Source of the DNA: Mucilaginibacter terrae
GTDB taxonomy: Bacteria > Bacteroidota > Bacteroidia > Sphingobacteriales > Sphingobacteriaceae
Assembly: GCF_031951985.1 (NCBI RefSeq)
Contig: NZ_JAVLVU010000001.1
Coordinates: 1,860,001-1,924,000 of the forward strand
Direction: 5' to 3'
DNA: 64,000 nucleotides
The position numbers and the translations under genes are program-made. The notes beneath the pieces are model-generated. The model saw nothing but the letters and a program-made list of their open reading frames with translations. It was not told where the DNA came from and did no database searches. Shown piece after piece: positions 1-9,595 of the stretch; the stretch's first letter is position 1; every line of letters starts with the position of its first letter.

Positions 1-101
1 TATCATAATAAAAAAGCATATTCGCAGTTACTGACCTGTACACTTAACTTAATCGTTCACCACAAACAAATGTTGGCTTTGCGCTGCCTACCCCACAACG
101 C

Positions 102-2438
102 ATGCAATTTAAACACACCACACTCTGCTTACTTGTCCTTATTTTATTATGCAGCCTGCAGGCATCGGCACAAAAAAAATTCACCATCAGTGGCACCATT
201 CGTGATGCAGCCACGGGCGAAACTTTAATTGGCGCTTCGATAAAAATTGAAGGCCCTGCCGGCAAGGTGGGTACCTCTACCAACGGCTATGGCTTTTACT
301 CGCTCACTGCTGCCGAAGGCACTTACACCCTTAGCGTTAGTTATGTAAGTTACCAGGTAATTAGTCAAACCGTTAATCTTAACCAAAACACTAATCTTAA
401 CCTCGATTTAAAGGCGGGTAATGAACTTGCAGCCGTTATAGTTAGCGCGCGCGACCGTAAAGATCAAAATGTGCGCAGCCCCCAAATGGGTGTTGAAAAG
501 TTGGATATGAAACTGCTGGATAACCTGCCCGTTTTGTTCGGCGAAAAGGACGTGTTGAAGACCATTCAGCTGCTGCCGGGCGTAAAATCAGGTGGTGAAG
601 GCAATACGGGTTTCTTTGTGCGTGGCGGAGCATCCGACCAAAATTTGATTTTGCTGGATGAAGCCACGGTTTACAATTCTTCGCACCTGTTAGGCTTTTT
701 CTCCACCTTTAATGCCGATGCCATTAAAACTGCCGACCTATATAAAGGCGGTATGCCCTCGCAATATGGCGGCAGGCTATCATCAGTGCTCGACGTAAAA
801 ATGGATGATGGCAATAACAAAAACTTCAGCATGCAGGGCGGTTTGGGCCTAATATCATCAAGGCTTAAACTGGAAGGACCGCTAATTAAAGATAAAAGCT
901 CGTTTATGATAAGCGCGCGCCGTACCTATATCGACTTTATATTGAAAGCCGTGCCCGACAGCAACCTGAAAGGCAATACGCTCAATTTTTACGACCTGAA
1001 TGCCAAGGTCAACTATAAGTTCGATGATAAGAACACCGTTTACCTTTCGGGATATTTTGGCAAGGACAACATTGGTATAAAAGACCTTTTTAAAAATGAT
1101 TGGGGTAACAGCACAGCCACGCTACGTTATAATCACGTGTTCAACAGCCGTTTGTTTTCAAATGCCTCGCTCATTTATAACAAGTACAATTACAGCGTTG
1201 AACTTCTCGACGAGGTAAACAGCTTTACGGCCACCTCTCTCATCCGCGATTTTAATTTAAAGGAAGACCTGCAATATTTTAGCAACAAACACACCATCAG
1301 GTTTGGTGCCCAAGCCACACATCACCGCATTGCCCCGTCAGATATTATACCCGGCAGTAACTCAAGCTTCAACCCTCTCTCCATTGAAAACCGTTATGGC
1401 TTGGAGTCTTCGGCCTATATTTCGGATGAATACGTGGTAAACCCGCGTTTAAATTTATTGTACGGCTTACGGGCAAGCTGGTTTAGTTTGCTGGGGCCTG
1501 GTACTTTTGATACTTATAATGCCAGCGGCAGTGTAACCTCATCACGCACTTATAGCAGCGGCAAGTTTGTGCAAAATTACTTTAACCTCGAACCTCGCTT
1601 TTCGGCCAGCTTTACCATTAACGAGCGTAACTCCATCAAGGCATCGTACAACCGTAATACGCAAAACATACACATATTATCAAACGCGGCATCAAGCTCG
1701 CCAACCGATCAGTATGTGATGAGCAGCAATAACATCCGCCCCGAAATTGCCGATCAGGTGGCCTTCGGGTTCTTCAAAAACATCAGCAATAACACTTTCG
1801 AGTTTTCGGCCGAAACTTATTACAAGTGGATGCAAAACCAGATTGAGTATAAAGATGCCGCCCGCCTGTTAGCCAATGCCGAGGTAGAATCACAATTGTT
1901 GTTTGGCAGCGGCCGGGCCTATGGATTGGAGCTTTACGCCAAAAAACGTACCGGCAAACTTACCGGTTGGATAAGCTATACCCTATCGCGCACCGAACGT
2001 AAATTTAACGGACTTAACAACGGCAACTATTTCCCGGCCCGGCAAGACCGCACGCATGATGTTGCCCTGGTGGGTATTTACAAGCTCAACAAACGCTGGA
2101 CATTTTCGGGCAACTACATTTATTACACCGGCAATGCGGTAACCTATCCGGCCGGCAAATATCAGATTGGCGGCAACACTACCTACTATTACACCGAACG
2201 TAATGCCAACCGCATGCCCTACACCGGTCGTTTAGATCTAAGCGCAACATTGGAGGGTAAGGACACGGGCAAACGTTTCAGGTCGAGCTGGTCGTTTGGT
2301 TTGTATAATGCGCTTAATCGCAAAAACCCATATTCAATTGATTTTAGAGATGTACCGAATGACCCAACCCGAACAGAAGCGGTACAAACAGCGTTATTTG
2401 GCATAGTACCATCAATAACCTGGAATTTTAAATTTTAA
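102..2438 (+). CDS. TonB-dependent outer-membrane receptor with carboxypeptidase-regulatory-like N-terminal domain
   Basis: Outer-membrane active transporter, 778 aa. It starts with a signal peptide (hydrophobic LCLLVLILLCSLQASA, cleaved near residue 24). Residues about 27-110 form a CarboxypepD_reg-like beta-sandwich (ISGTIRDAATGETLIGASI), typical of Bacteroidota receptors. A plug domain follows at about 120-230 (LLPGVKSGGEGNTGFFVRGG), then a beta-barrel ending in aromatic residues (ITWNFKF). A DUF4249 lipoprotein gene starts 6 bp downstream, so the two are probably co-transcribed and form a receptor/surface-lipoprotein pair. The substrate cannot be read from the sequence; no SusD partner is present, which argues against a classical glycan-binding Sus pair. 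The family call is firm. Confidence 0.93.
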   Translation: MQFKHTTLCLLVLILLCSLQASAQKKFTISGTIRDAATGETLIGASIKIEGPAGKVGTSTNGYGFYSLTAAEGTYTLSVSYVSYQVISQTVNLNQNTNLNLDLKAGNELAAVIVSARDRKDQNVRSPQMGVEKLDMKLLDNLPVLFGEKDVLKTIQLLPGVKSGGEGNTGFFVRGGASDQNLILLDEATVYNSSHLLGFFSTFNADAIKTADLYKGGMPSQYGGRLSSVLDVKMDDGNNKNFSMQGGLGLISSRLKLEGPLIKDKSSFMISARRTYIDFILKAVPDSNLKGNTLNFYDLNAKVNYKFDDKNTVYLSGYFGKDNIGIKDLFKNDWGNSTATLRYNHVFNSRLFSNASLIYNKYNYSVELLDEVNSFTATSLIRDFNLKEDLQYFSNKHTIRFGAQATHHRIAPSDIIPGSNSSFNPLSIENRYGLESSAYISDEYVVNPRLNLLYGLRASWFSLLGPGTFDTYNASGSVTSSRTYSSGKFVQNYFNLEPRFSASFTINERNSIKASYNRNTQNIHILSNAASSSPTDQYVMSSNNIRPEIADQVAFGFFKNISNNTFEFSAETYYKWMQNQIEYKDAARLLANAEVESQLLFGSGRAYGLELYAKKRTGKLTGWISYTLSRTERKFNGLNNGNYFPARQDRTHDVALVGIYKLNKRWTFSGNYIYYTGNAVTYPAGKYQIGGNTTYYYTERNANRMPYTGRLDLSATLEGKDTGKRFRSSWSFGLYNALNRKNPYSIDFRDVPNDPTRTEAVQTALFGIVPSITWNFKF

Positions 2439-2444
2439 GCTGAA

Positions 2445-3257
2445 ATGAAAAGACTATACTACTTTCTTCCACTTTTGGCCATAGTGCTTGCTTTTACATC
2501 CTGCGAAAAGGTGATTGACATACAGGTGAACACCTCACCGTCGCAAATTGTTATTGAGGGCAACGTGACAAATACACGCGAACAACAAACGGTAAAAATT
2601 ACCCGCTCGGTTGATTATAAAAACACCAATGTTTACCCAACGGTATCAGGAGCTGTAGTAAAGCTCACTGATAATGCAGGCGGTTCGTGGAATTTTAGCG
2701 AAGTATCGCCGGGCGTATATCGATCATCAGTAATGACGGGCCGGGCTGGACGCACTTACACACTGAATGTTAGTGTTGACAACAAAACGTACACAGCGGC
2801 TTCAACCATGCCCGTCCAGGTACGCGCCGACTCTATAACTTTGACCGACGTTACCTTTGGCAGCCGTACGCGTAAAATGACAGCAGTGCACTACACCGAT
2901 CCTAAAGGTGTAGCCAACCAATACCGTTACCTGCTGCGCATAAACGGACAGCAAACCAACCGCATTTACGTATTTGATGACCGCCTTAAAGACGGCAACA
3001 TTAGCAAAGACGAGCTATACCCCGACCCAGATGATGACGACAGCAGCAAAGACCTAAAATCGGGGGATGTAGCAGAAGTGGAGATACAAAACATTGATAA
3101 AGCCGTTTTTAATTACTGGTTTACCCTAAGGCAGCAAAGCCGCGGCGGGCCGGGCGGTGCTACTACTCCTGGCAATCCGCCATCAAACTTTAACAATGGT
3201 GCGTTGGGGTACTTTAGCGCACATACTTACCAAAGTATATCTATTACGGTGCCGTAA
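2445..3257 (+). CDS. DUF4249 domain-containing lipoprotein
   Basis: 270 aa lipoprotein: the signal peptide ends in a lipobox (FTSC, Cys20). The start of the mature part (CEKVIDIQVNTSPSQIVIEG) is characteristic of DUF4249, with a beta-rich body like other surface lipoproteins. DUF4249 genes commonly follow TonB-dependent receptors in Bacteroidota, as here with a 6 bp gap. A role as an accessory substrate-binding lipoprotein on the outer membrane is inferred from that pairing; no ligand is known from the sequence. An acidic run (PDPDDDDSSKD, near residue 195) could be a metal-binding or flexible loop. Confidence 0.88.
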   Translation: MKRLYYFLPLLAIVLAFTSCEKVIDIQVNTSPSQIVIEGNVTNTREQQTVKITRSVDYKNTNVYPTVSGAVVKLTDNAGGSWNFSEVSPGVYRSSVMTGRAGRTYTLNVSVDNKTYTAASTMPVQVRADSITLTDVTFGSRTRKMTAVHYTDPKGVANQYRYLLRINGQQTNRIYVFDDRLKDGNISKDELYPDPDDDDSSKDLKSGDVAEVEIQNIDKAVFNYWFTLRQQSRGGPGGATTPGNPPSNFNNGALGYFSAHTYQSISITVP

Positions 3258-3318
3258 TGTTAGTGTAAACTTCCCCCCAATAATTGTTTAATTAATAGCC
3301 TCAGCGCATTAAAAAGCG

Positions 3319-3326
3319 TAATTTTG
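3319..3326 (+). promoter_or_regulatory. Candidate -7 promoter element of the MFS gene
   Basis: TAATTTTG matches the Bacteroidota -7 consensus TAnnTTTG exactly and lies 19 bp before the MFS start codon. No clear -33 TTG element is seen at the usual distance, so this is a candidate only. Confidence 0.4.
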
Positions 3327-3345
3327 TGCATATCTATTTTTTTGA

Positions 3346-4497
3346 ATGGGCGCGCAGGCTGTATCTTTTCCATACCCAAAACATTATTTACGCATAGCGG
3401 TAAGCACGGTGTTTTTCCTACCCGGAATTATATTTGCCAGCTGGGCATCGCGCATTGCCACCATTCAGCAAACTCTTAACCTGAGCGATGCGGCTTTGGG
3501 CGGCATTTTATTTTGTATACCGGTAGGGCTCATTATATCATTACCTGTGGCAGGTTGGCTCATATCACGCATTGGAAGCCGTATGCTTGTATTGCTGGGT
3601 ATATCGGCCTATGCGGTGGGCCTGGTTGGTTTAGGGTGGGCTCCCAATGTCCCGCTGTTAATGGCCTGTATGGTAGGCTTTGGATTTGCCAGTAACAGTG
3701 TAAACATAGCCGTTAATACCCAAGCCGTAGCTACCGAAAAGCTTTACAACAAACCCATCATGGCTTCATTTCATGGTTTGTGGAGCTTGGCGGGATTTGC
3801 AGGGGCTGGTATTGGCACCTTTATGATAGGCAAAAATATTTTGCCGCTGTACCATTTTGCTTTGATGACCGCCATTGTGTTGGTTATACTTTTTGTGAGC
3901 TATCGCTATTTGTTGAATGATAAAGGCCCTGCCGAAACCCGGCAAGGTTTTGTTATGCCCGACAGGCCGCTCATTAAACTGGGCATTATTGCATTTTGCT
4001 CATTAATTTGCGAGGGTGCCATGTTTGATTGGAGCGTAATTTACTTTAAAAAAGTACTCCATGCCCATAATGGCTGGATGGGAGCGGGCTACACTGTATT
4101 TATGTGTACCATGGCCATGGGCCGCTTTATTGCCGATTGGTTTGCACACCGTTTTGGGCTAAAGCAAACATTACAAATAAGCGGATTGCTTACAGCAGTG
4201 GGCTTATTAATAGCCGTTATATTTCCACAAATACCTACAGCTATGATTGGTTTTTTGCTGGTTGGTTTTGGCGTATCATCGGTAGTGCCTATGATTTACA
4301 GCGTGGCTGGAAAATCAAAAACCATGTCGCCGGGCATGGCACTGGCAGCGGTGTCAACTATTGGTTTTGTGGGCTTTTTGGTTGGTCCGCCGGTTATAGG
4401 TTTTGTGGCAGGTTTATTTAATCTGAGGGTAAGCTTTATACTGATTGCGGTGATGGGCTTGTGCGTAACGGGTATTTCGAGTAAAGTGAAGATTTGA
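3346..4497 (+). CDS. MFS transporter
   Basis: 383 aa inner-membrane protein with about 12 hydrophobic segments and the general layout of the major facilitator superfamily. The loop after the second helix (GWLISRIGSRMLVLLG) is the expected place of MFS motif A (GxLaDrxGrkxxl). The repeated Gly-rich helices (FVGFLVGPPVIGFVAGL) fit the YbjJ-like sugar/drug-efflux group. Length is normal. The gene is separated from the receptor operon by 88 bp containing its own candidate promoter. The substrate is unknown. Confidence 0.85.
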   Translation: MGAQAVSFPYPKHYLRIAVSTVFFLPGIIFASWASRIATIQQTLNLSDAALGGILFCIPVGLIISLPVAGWLISRIGSRMLVLLGISAYAVGLVGLGWAPNVPLLMACMVGFGFASNSVNIAVNTQAVATEKLYNKPIMASFHGLWSLAGFAGAGIGTFMIGKNILPLYHFALMTAIVLVILFVSYRYLLNDKGPAETRQGFVMPDRPLIKLGIIAFCSLICEGAMFDWSVIYFKKVLHAHNGWMGAGYTVFMCTMAMGRFIADWFAHRFGLKQTLQISGLLTAVGLLIAVIFPQIPTAMIGFLLVGFGVSSVVPMIYSVAGKSKTMSPGMALAAVSTIGFVGFLVGPPVIGFVAGLFNLRVSFILIAVMGLCVTGISSKVKI

Positions 4498-4620
4498 AGA
4501 ATAGAGACAAGAAGTAAGAGCCGTGAGCCAAGAATTTTGAAAATCTTAGTTAAGCGATTAACCTGCGTCTTCGAAAAGATCTCTCACTATCGTTCGAGAT
4601 GACAAGTTATTTTTATCGAA
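4498..4620. repeat. Degenerate dispersed repeats in a convergent gap
   Basis: The space between the MFS gene and the oppositely oriented small gene holds two repeat types seen elsewhere in the window. One is a GAGACAAGA / AAGAGCC / GAGCCAAGAA string like that at 45354-45440. The other is CTCTCACTATCGTTCGAG-ATGACA, similar to the inverted repeats at 48273 and 59991. Both copies are eroded. Confidence 0.5.
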
Positions 4621-4623
4621 ATC

Positions 4624-4899
4624 TTACTTCTTAGCCGTGTTTAAATCAGCATCTGTAGGATTTAAAATGTATTCGCGATGCTCTCCATTGTGGCGCAGGA
4701 TAAACTTCAGGCGCTCACCAGGAATAGTAATATCAAGCGAAAGAGTGGCAATTACATCGGGCAGGTTTTCCATGATGCTATCCATGTTGCTACCGCCGGG
4801 CAGATCAACAATGATAGCATCTTCAACCGGTTCAATTTTCCAATCTTTAATATTGGCGTTGGTTAAAACCTCGATCCATTTTTGCTGATAGGCATTCAT
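4624..4899 (-). CDS. Small conserved hypothetical protein
   Basis: 91 aa soluble, acidic protein with no signal peptide or membrane segment. I do not recognise a family. It starts MNAYQQKWIEVL and ends in a polar tail (TDADLNTAKK). The middle alternates short strands and a helix (IIVDLPGG, ERLKFILRHNGEHREYIL), so a small alpha/beta fold is likely. It lies 33 bp after the lipoprotein gene on the same strand, at the end of a minus-strand series. Function unknown. Confidence 0.62.
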   Translation of the reverse strand: MNAYQQKWIEVLTNANIKDWKIEPVEDAIIVDLPGGSNMDSIMENLPDVIATLSLDITIPGERLKFILRHNGEHREYILNPTDADLNTAKK

Positions 4900-4932
4900 A
4901 CTTTAAATAAGCATGAATACCCCGCAAATGTT

Positions 4933-5766
4933 TTAGTAATGGAATATTGCTTCGGTAGTATCGTAGCTTATGTTTCCCACTTTAAGTGTGCAGTTCAACT
5001 TATCAATACGTTTACCGGTTTGGGTAATATGATACTCATAAGTAGCAGGCCCCAATTCGGGATTACCATTTTCGGTAATTTTAAGCGGGAGCCTATCAAG
5101 CGTGCTCAGCACCACATCATTAAATACATCTTGCGCCTGGTGCTGGTACAAAGAGTGTAGTAAAGCAAAAGGATTAATATACACCACGGGCGACCAGCTT
5201 TCGTACTTACGCACAACTGTTGCCAGTAATGCGCTATGCTCATCATACCACTTGCTCTGTGTTTGTGTTAGGATACCATTGGCATCATACTGATAAATTA
5301 TATCTTCTGTTAGCGATAGCACGCCATTTAAGGCCACCATATGTTTCAATGTTGCTGCCTGCCCTTTGGCGTTGTAAGTATAATTGAAACGCGCAGTTTC
5401 GGCACCGCCGTTACCCAAATAACTCTTTTGTGATACCTTGCCATTGGCATAAGTATATCGGGTGTTTAAAGCACCGTCGTATATCATTTCGGTTGGCTTA
5501 CCGTTTTGGTAATTAAAAGTACCCGTATGTTTCCATGCCAGGTTGCTGCTGCCCGATGAATACTGCTTCAGTTTGCTATCGGCGTTATAAACAAATTCGA
5601 GTTTATGGGTTACGCCTACATCCCAGGTAACATACTTTACTAAATCAACAGGCGTTTTAATGATAGCGTCGTTATCGCCGGCGCTTTGTTGAACAGTGCT
5701 CTTTTTGCACGATTGGAAGACAATAATAGAGAGTAATAAAATTGCGAAGCGATTCAATAGGTTCAT
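4933..5766 (-). CDS. Lipoprotein with YD-repeat-like strands, function unknown
   Basis: 277 aa. The N-terminus is a lipoprotein signal (LLSIIVFQSC, Cys20, followed by KKS). The body contains repeated strand units with Tyr/Asn/Gly such as FVYNADSKLKQY, FNYQNGKPTEMIYDG, TYANGKVSQKSY and YTYNAKGQAATLKH, spaced about 20-25 residues apart. This resembles the YD/RHS-like repeats of Bacteroidota DUF4595-type lipoproteins. It is probably anchored in the outer membrane. It lies 112 bp after the outer-membrane protein gene and may belong to the same glycan-linked series. No enzymatic motif is seen. Confidence 0.72.
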   Translation of the reverse strand: MNLLNRFAILLLSIIVFQSCKKSTVQQSAGDNDAIIKTPVDLVKYVTWDVGVTHKLEFVYNADSKLKQYSSGSSNLAWKHTGTFNYQNGKPTEMIYDGALNTRYTYANGKVSQKSYLGNGGAETARFNYTYNAKGQAATLKHMVALNGVLSLTEDIIYQYDANGILTQTQSKWYDEHSALLATVVRKYESWSPVVYINPFALLHSLYQHQAQDVFNDVVLSTLDRLPLKITENGNPELGPATYEYHITQTGKRIDKLNCTLKVGNISYDTTEAIFHY

Positions 5767-5878
5767 ATACCCCTTATACGGATATATGCCTGTTTACGTT
5801 ACAGCACAGGCGATATTTAGTAAGCACTTACTTTAAAAACAGTCATACTTATATCGAAACTGCTATTAATCAAACTGT

Positions 5879-6754
5879 TTAATAATAAACCTTACGACCT
5901 AAAAAGTTATCGATCTTAAATATAAATGCAATGGATGCATTGGTGGCAATGGTTGTATTGCGCCCGGTTACAAATCGTCCACCTGTTAAAAACATGGAGA
6001 AGCTGCTGTTAAATGTATGCCCGTAGCTTAAGTTTACCTGTGTAAACCTGAAATCGCGCGCAGTATAAATGTTGCGGGTAAAAGCTGTAAAATCACTTTT
6101 TGATATTACACCCGATACGCCGATCGATAACTGATCATGAAACTTTTTATCGAGCGTTATACCGAACGATGCACCATACCTGCCTTGAATTGGGCCGTTG
6201 GTGCCAAAGTATTTACGTATACCGCCATCAAGGCTTAACGAATAAAAACTGTTGCCTATTTTACCTGCTCCCGAAAAACCCAAACGCAGATCGCCTCCGG
6301 CTTGGGCAAAGCCTAAACCTTCTGACTGATAAAGTGGGATTATGCCGGTTCCCTGCAAGGTAAAGTAATAGCGGTAATCGATATTAGCGAGGTAATACTT
6401 CAGCCCCAGCTCCATATCGCCAAAACCCGATACGCCAAAGCTGCGGCCGGTACTATCTTGAATATTATAACTCAAAAAGGGCAAGGAACCTACCGCAGCA
6501 AGTTTTCGCACTATACCATACTCGGCATACAAGCTAACGCTATGTGATCTGAACACGCCATTATTAGGTCGGTTAAGCTTTCGTCCTGTCGAGTCCCAGT
6601 CTTTATTGGCCGTAAAATAAGTGTAAGACGGCGACAATATTAACCTACGCGGACGCGTAGGCCACCCGCAGTAGGCATCAAATCCTAAAAACAGGCATAC
6701 ACAGGTAATTAAAAGTATTTTTTTAGCCAAAGTGATTGTTTTAAAATGATACAA
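5879..6754 (-). CDS. Probable outer-membrane beta-barrel protein
   Basis: About 291 aa. A hydrophobic signal (AKKILLITCVCLFLGFDAYC) is followed by alternating amphipathic strands and a C-terminus ending in aromatics (RKVYY), as expected of a small outer-membrane barrel (MetA-pathway/transporter-like group). There is no ATG: the frame opens with TTG directly after the TAA stop of the upstream esterase gene, and a second TTG eight codons later (near 6730) would also give a good signal peptide. The start is therefore uncertain. The tight junction indicates co-transcription and probably coupled translation with the esterase. Cargo unknown. Confidence 0.72.
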   Translation of the reverse strand: MYHFKTITLAKKILLITCVCLFLGFDAYCGWPTRPRRLILSPSYTYFTANKDWDSTGRKLNRPNNGVFRSHSVSLYAEYGIVRKLAAVGSLPFLSYNIQDSTGRSFGVSGFGDMELGLKYYLANIDYRYYFTLQGTGIIPLYQSEGLGFAQAGGDLRLGFSGAGKIGNSFYSLSLDGGIRKYFGTNGPIQGRYGASFGITLDKKFHDQLSIGVSGVISKSDFTAFTRNIYTARDFRFTQVNLSYGHTFNSSFSMFLTGGRFVTGRNTTIATNASIAFIFKIDNFLGRKVYY

Positions 6755-8092
6755 TTAAAAGAGTGCAAACGTATCGCGCATCCACCTGCCCTCATAGTTT
6801 TTATAAAATAAGGCCACCTCATGTCCTAAATCTTTAAAAACTATCATATGCTTATCAACCTGCAAATTATTAAAAGCCGCATACTCATTATCAGGTGGAG
6901 CAAGGTGGTCGAGCAAACCTATACCTACCAGGGTTGGGCATTTCACACGCGATGCAAAATTCTTAGTATCAAAATACGATAAGTTATCAAGTAGTTTATC
7001 CATGGTTAAGCCCCGGTTAGCCCTAACGTAGCGATTAAAATCGCGCAGGGGCCAAACTACCTTGCCGGGTAAGGCTTTTACATCGCATAAAATAGGGTTT
7101 TGTGCCGAGCACAGCTTAATACGATGATCAAGGCCTGCCGTTGCTATGGAAAGGAAGCCTCCCATGCTACCGCCCGATACCATAATATTATCATGGTCCA
7201 ATTCATCGCGTGAAAAAATAAAATCAACCATGCGCACGCAATCCATAATGGCACCACGCATTACATAGCGGTTCCTGTCTTCGAGGCCGGTAAAAATATA
7301 ATCATCGCGCAGGGTGCGTATGCGGTCGCGGCTGTTGCCCTGCCCTCTTACATTGATAACCACAATGGCCAAATCCTCATCCGACCCAAACATGGGCTTC
7401 AGATTAACCTGGTAACCAGGCAAACCTAACAGTACAGGGAAACGCTTACGTTTATTTTTAGTCATGGGTAAGGTCATCCACCCGCGCACGGTAATATTGC
7501 CTAATGATTGCATCTCGATGGCAAAAACCCGGCGGTTATCTTTAGCCGAATCGGGCATCTCGGTTACTTTAAAATTGGGAGTTACTTTTTCCAGTTCGGC
7601 CAGTGTCTTGTTCCAAAAGTCATCAAAATCTGCAGGAGCCTGGTGTTCCGATTTAATTTTGGTAGGATCGACCCCGAATGTACGACGCACGGTATCGTCA
7701 TACTCGGGAAAGTTGACCACAAACTGTACTTTGTAAAAACCTGAACCTTGCCCCGGTATGCGCAGGGTTAAGCTTTTTTCGCCTTTACGATTGATGGTTA
7801 CGGGCTGGTTCCTTTGGGTGATTTCTTTTTCATCCAAACTTAAAACACGGTAGCCTACCGTGCCGATTTGCCTGGTGTTAAACGTATTTTTAAGATCGAT
7901 TTTGTAGTTGATATTGCTATTAGCATTATAAATAGCATCCTTAGCTACAGGTGTGGCGTTAATGGTGATCTCGCCTTCGTCGCCCCCACCCTCCTGTGCT
8001 TGTGCAGGACATGCAAACAATACTAAAGTAAGTATAGACCAGGTAAAAGCTGGAAGACGTTTGAGTAATGAGAGCCGTATTATTAAAAGCAT
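6755..8092 (-). CDS. Acetyl-xylan esterase-like (AXE1/cephalosporin C deacetylase family) secreted hydrolase
   Basis: 445 aa exported alpha/beta-hydrolase. A signal peptide (ending ACPAQAQ) precedes a beta-sandwich region (about 35-140), then the AXE1 catalytic domain. The nucleophile elbow is GGSMGG near residue 309; the acid is probably Asp in GLLDHLAPP (about 392) and the base His in DLGHEVALF (about 427). RGQGNSRDR resembles the conserved RGQ motif of the family. It would remove acetyl groups from hemicellulose side chains. The neighbours (GH26, aldose epimerase) support a periplasmic or surface role in mannan/xylan use. Confidence 0.87.
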   Translation of the reverse strand: MLLIIRLSLLKRLPAFTWSILTLVLFACPAQAQEGGGDEGEITINATPVAKDAIYNANSNINYKIDLKNTFNTRQIGTVGYRVLSLDEKEITQRNQPVTINRKGEKSLTLRIPGQGSGFYKVQFVVNFPEYDDTVRRTFGVDPTKIKSEHQAPADFDDFWNKTLAELEKVTPNFKVTEMPDSAKDNRRVFAIEMQSLGNITVRGWMTLPMTKNKRKRFPVLLGLPGYQVNLKPMFGSDEDLAIVVINVRGQGNSRDRIRTLRDDYIFTGLEDRNRYVMRGAIMDCVRMVDFIFSRDELDHDNIMVSGGSMGGFLSIATAGLDHRIKLCSAQNPILCDVKALPGKVVWPLRDFNRYVRANRGLTMDKLLDNLSYFDTKNFASRVKCPTLVGIGLLDHLAPPDNEYAAFNNLQVDKHMIVFKDLGHEVALFYKNYEGRWMRDTFALF

Positions 8093-8240
8093 ATATTATA
8101 AACCTGCTAACTGCCTCAACGCGTTGGTTGTTAATTTCGCAAGCGTTTGGGTATAAAGGTACAATATATGTTACAAAAAGCTATGATGATATGATTATGA
8201 GTATTAAAAACTATTTACATTTTTATAATTACCATAAAAC

Positions 8241-8273
8241 AAAAAGGGCCGCCCCAATAATCAGGGCGGCCCT
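8241..8273 (-). terminator. Rho-independent terminator of the aldose epimerase gene
   Basis: A 10-bp stem AGGGCCGCCC/GGGCGGCCCT with a 9-nt loop. On the minus strand it is followed by a T-rich tail (CCCTTTTTGTTTT), just after the stop codon of the epimerase gene. Confidence 0.88.
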
Positions 8274-8294
8274 CTGTACTATGCAGGTGGCTAA

Positions 8295-9473
8295 TTACTT
8301 AACCGAAAACTTGTAAATAGTAGTGGTTTTATAAGTTTGACCTGGTTTTAACTCGGTGCTTGGGAACGATGGCTTGTTAGGCGAATCGGGGTAGTGCTGT
8401 GTTTCTAAACACAAAGCAGTACGGTAATCATCTTTAGCGCCGCCTTTAAAGGTTACTTTACTTTTCATAAAGTTACCGCTGTAAAACTGTATACCAGGCT
8501 CATCGGTAAATACGTCCATTACAATGCCGGTTTTGTCACCTTGGAGGGTTGCAATGGCAGTTTTCAAATCGTGCTTGTTTAATACAAAATTATGGTCATA
8601 ACCACCACCGGCTTTAAGCTGCTCATCGCCCTCGCCTATACGCGAACCTATTTCGGTTGGTTTACGAAAATCGAATGGTGTATTTTGAACAGGTGCAATT
8701 TTTCCGGTCGGGATAAGAGTAGTATCAACCGGGGTAATACCATCGGCATCAATTTGAAGGGTGTGTTTTAAAATTTCGCCGCTGCCTACGCCATTCAGGT
8801 TAAAGAATGAGTGGTTGGTTAGGTTAAGCACCGTTGCTTTATCGGTAGTAGCAGTATAATGTATTTCTACAGCATTGTCATCAGTAAGATCATAAACTAC
8901 GGTCACTTTTAAATTACCCGGGTAACCTTCTTCACCATCAGCAGCAGTATAAGTAAGCTCAATGCTATGATCATCAATTTGTTTGGCATCCCAAACTTTG
9001 GCATCAAAGCCATTGGTGCCGCCGTGCAGGCTGTTTGGGCCGTTATTTACCGGCAATTTATACTCTTTACCTTCTAAAGTAAATTTAGCACCGCCAATGC
9101 GGTTACCGTAACGACCAATAAGCGCACCGTAAAAGTTTGGTTTAGCGGTTTCAAAACCATCAATACCGGCCGGACCGGCAATTACGTCAACCATTTTACC
9201 ATCTTTACCGGGTACCAGCAGGCTTACCAATCGGCCACCGTAGTTAGTAATGGCAGCTTCAACACCTTTGCTGTTTTTAAGGATGAATAGTTTTACTTCT
9301 TTTCCGTCAATGGTTTTTGCAAAATCTTTTGCTACAGGGAGCTGCGTAGATGCGGCAGTGCTGTCTGTCATGTTTGTTTCGTTTTTTTTAGTTGATTGAT
9401 TACAGGCTGCCAGGGATAATAATCCGACGGCCAGCATGGCGGCATAAAAGCCTTTGTTTTTCATATAATTCAT
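8295..9473 (-). CDS. galM: Aldose 1-epimerase (mutarotase), lipoprotein form
   Basis: 392 aa. Interconverts alpha and beta anomers of aldoses such as galactose. The N-terminus is a lipoprotein signal with lipobox LAAC, so this copy acts outside the cytoplasm, a common form in Bacteroidota. Family motifs are present: NYGGRLVSLLVPGKDG, GRYGNRIGGAKF, the catalytic His in NHSFFNLNG, GGYDHNFVL, and the catalytic Glu region LCLETQHYPDSPNKP. Length is normal once the signal is included. It lies between the GH26 and esterase genes, fitting processing of sugars released from hemicellulose. Confidence 0.92.
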   Translation of the reverse strand: MNYMKNKGFYAAMLAVGLLSLAACNQSTKKNETNMTDSTAASTQLPVAKDFAKTIDGKEVKLFILKNSKGVEAAITNYGGRLVSLLVPGKDGKMVDVIAGPAGIDGFETAKPNFYGALIGRYGNRIGGAKFTLEGKEYKLPVNNGPNSLHGGTNGFDAKVWDAKQIDDHSIELTYTAADGEEGYPGNLKVTVVYDLTDDNAVEIHYTATTDKATVLNLTNHSFFNLNGVGSGEILKHTLQIDADGITPVDTTLIPTGKIAPVQNTPFDFRKPTEIGSRIGEGDEQLKAGGGYDHNFVLNKHDLKTAIATLQGDKTGIVMDVFTDEPGIQFYSGNFMKSKVTFKGGAKDDYRTALCLETQHYPDSPNKPSFPSTELKPGQTYKTTTIYKFSVK

Positions 9474-9595
9474 AACTGGTTTGTTAGGGTTGGTTTATTG
9501 TTTAAACGGCATGATTATTAATGCCAAACGCTATAATAACAGTGGCCTAAAATGAGTAAAAAAACCAGCATTAACAATAACTGTTTGTTCAACAT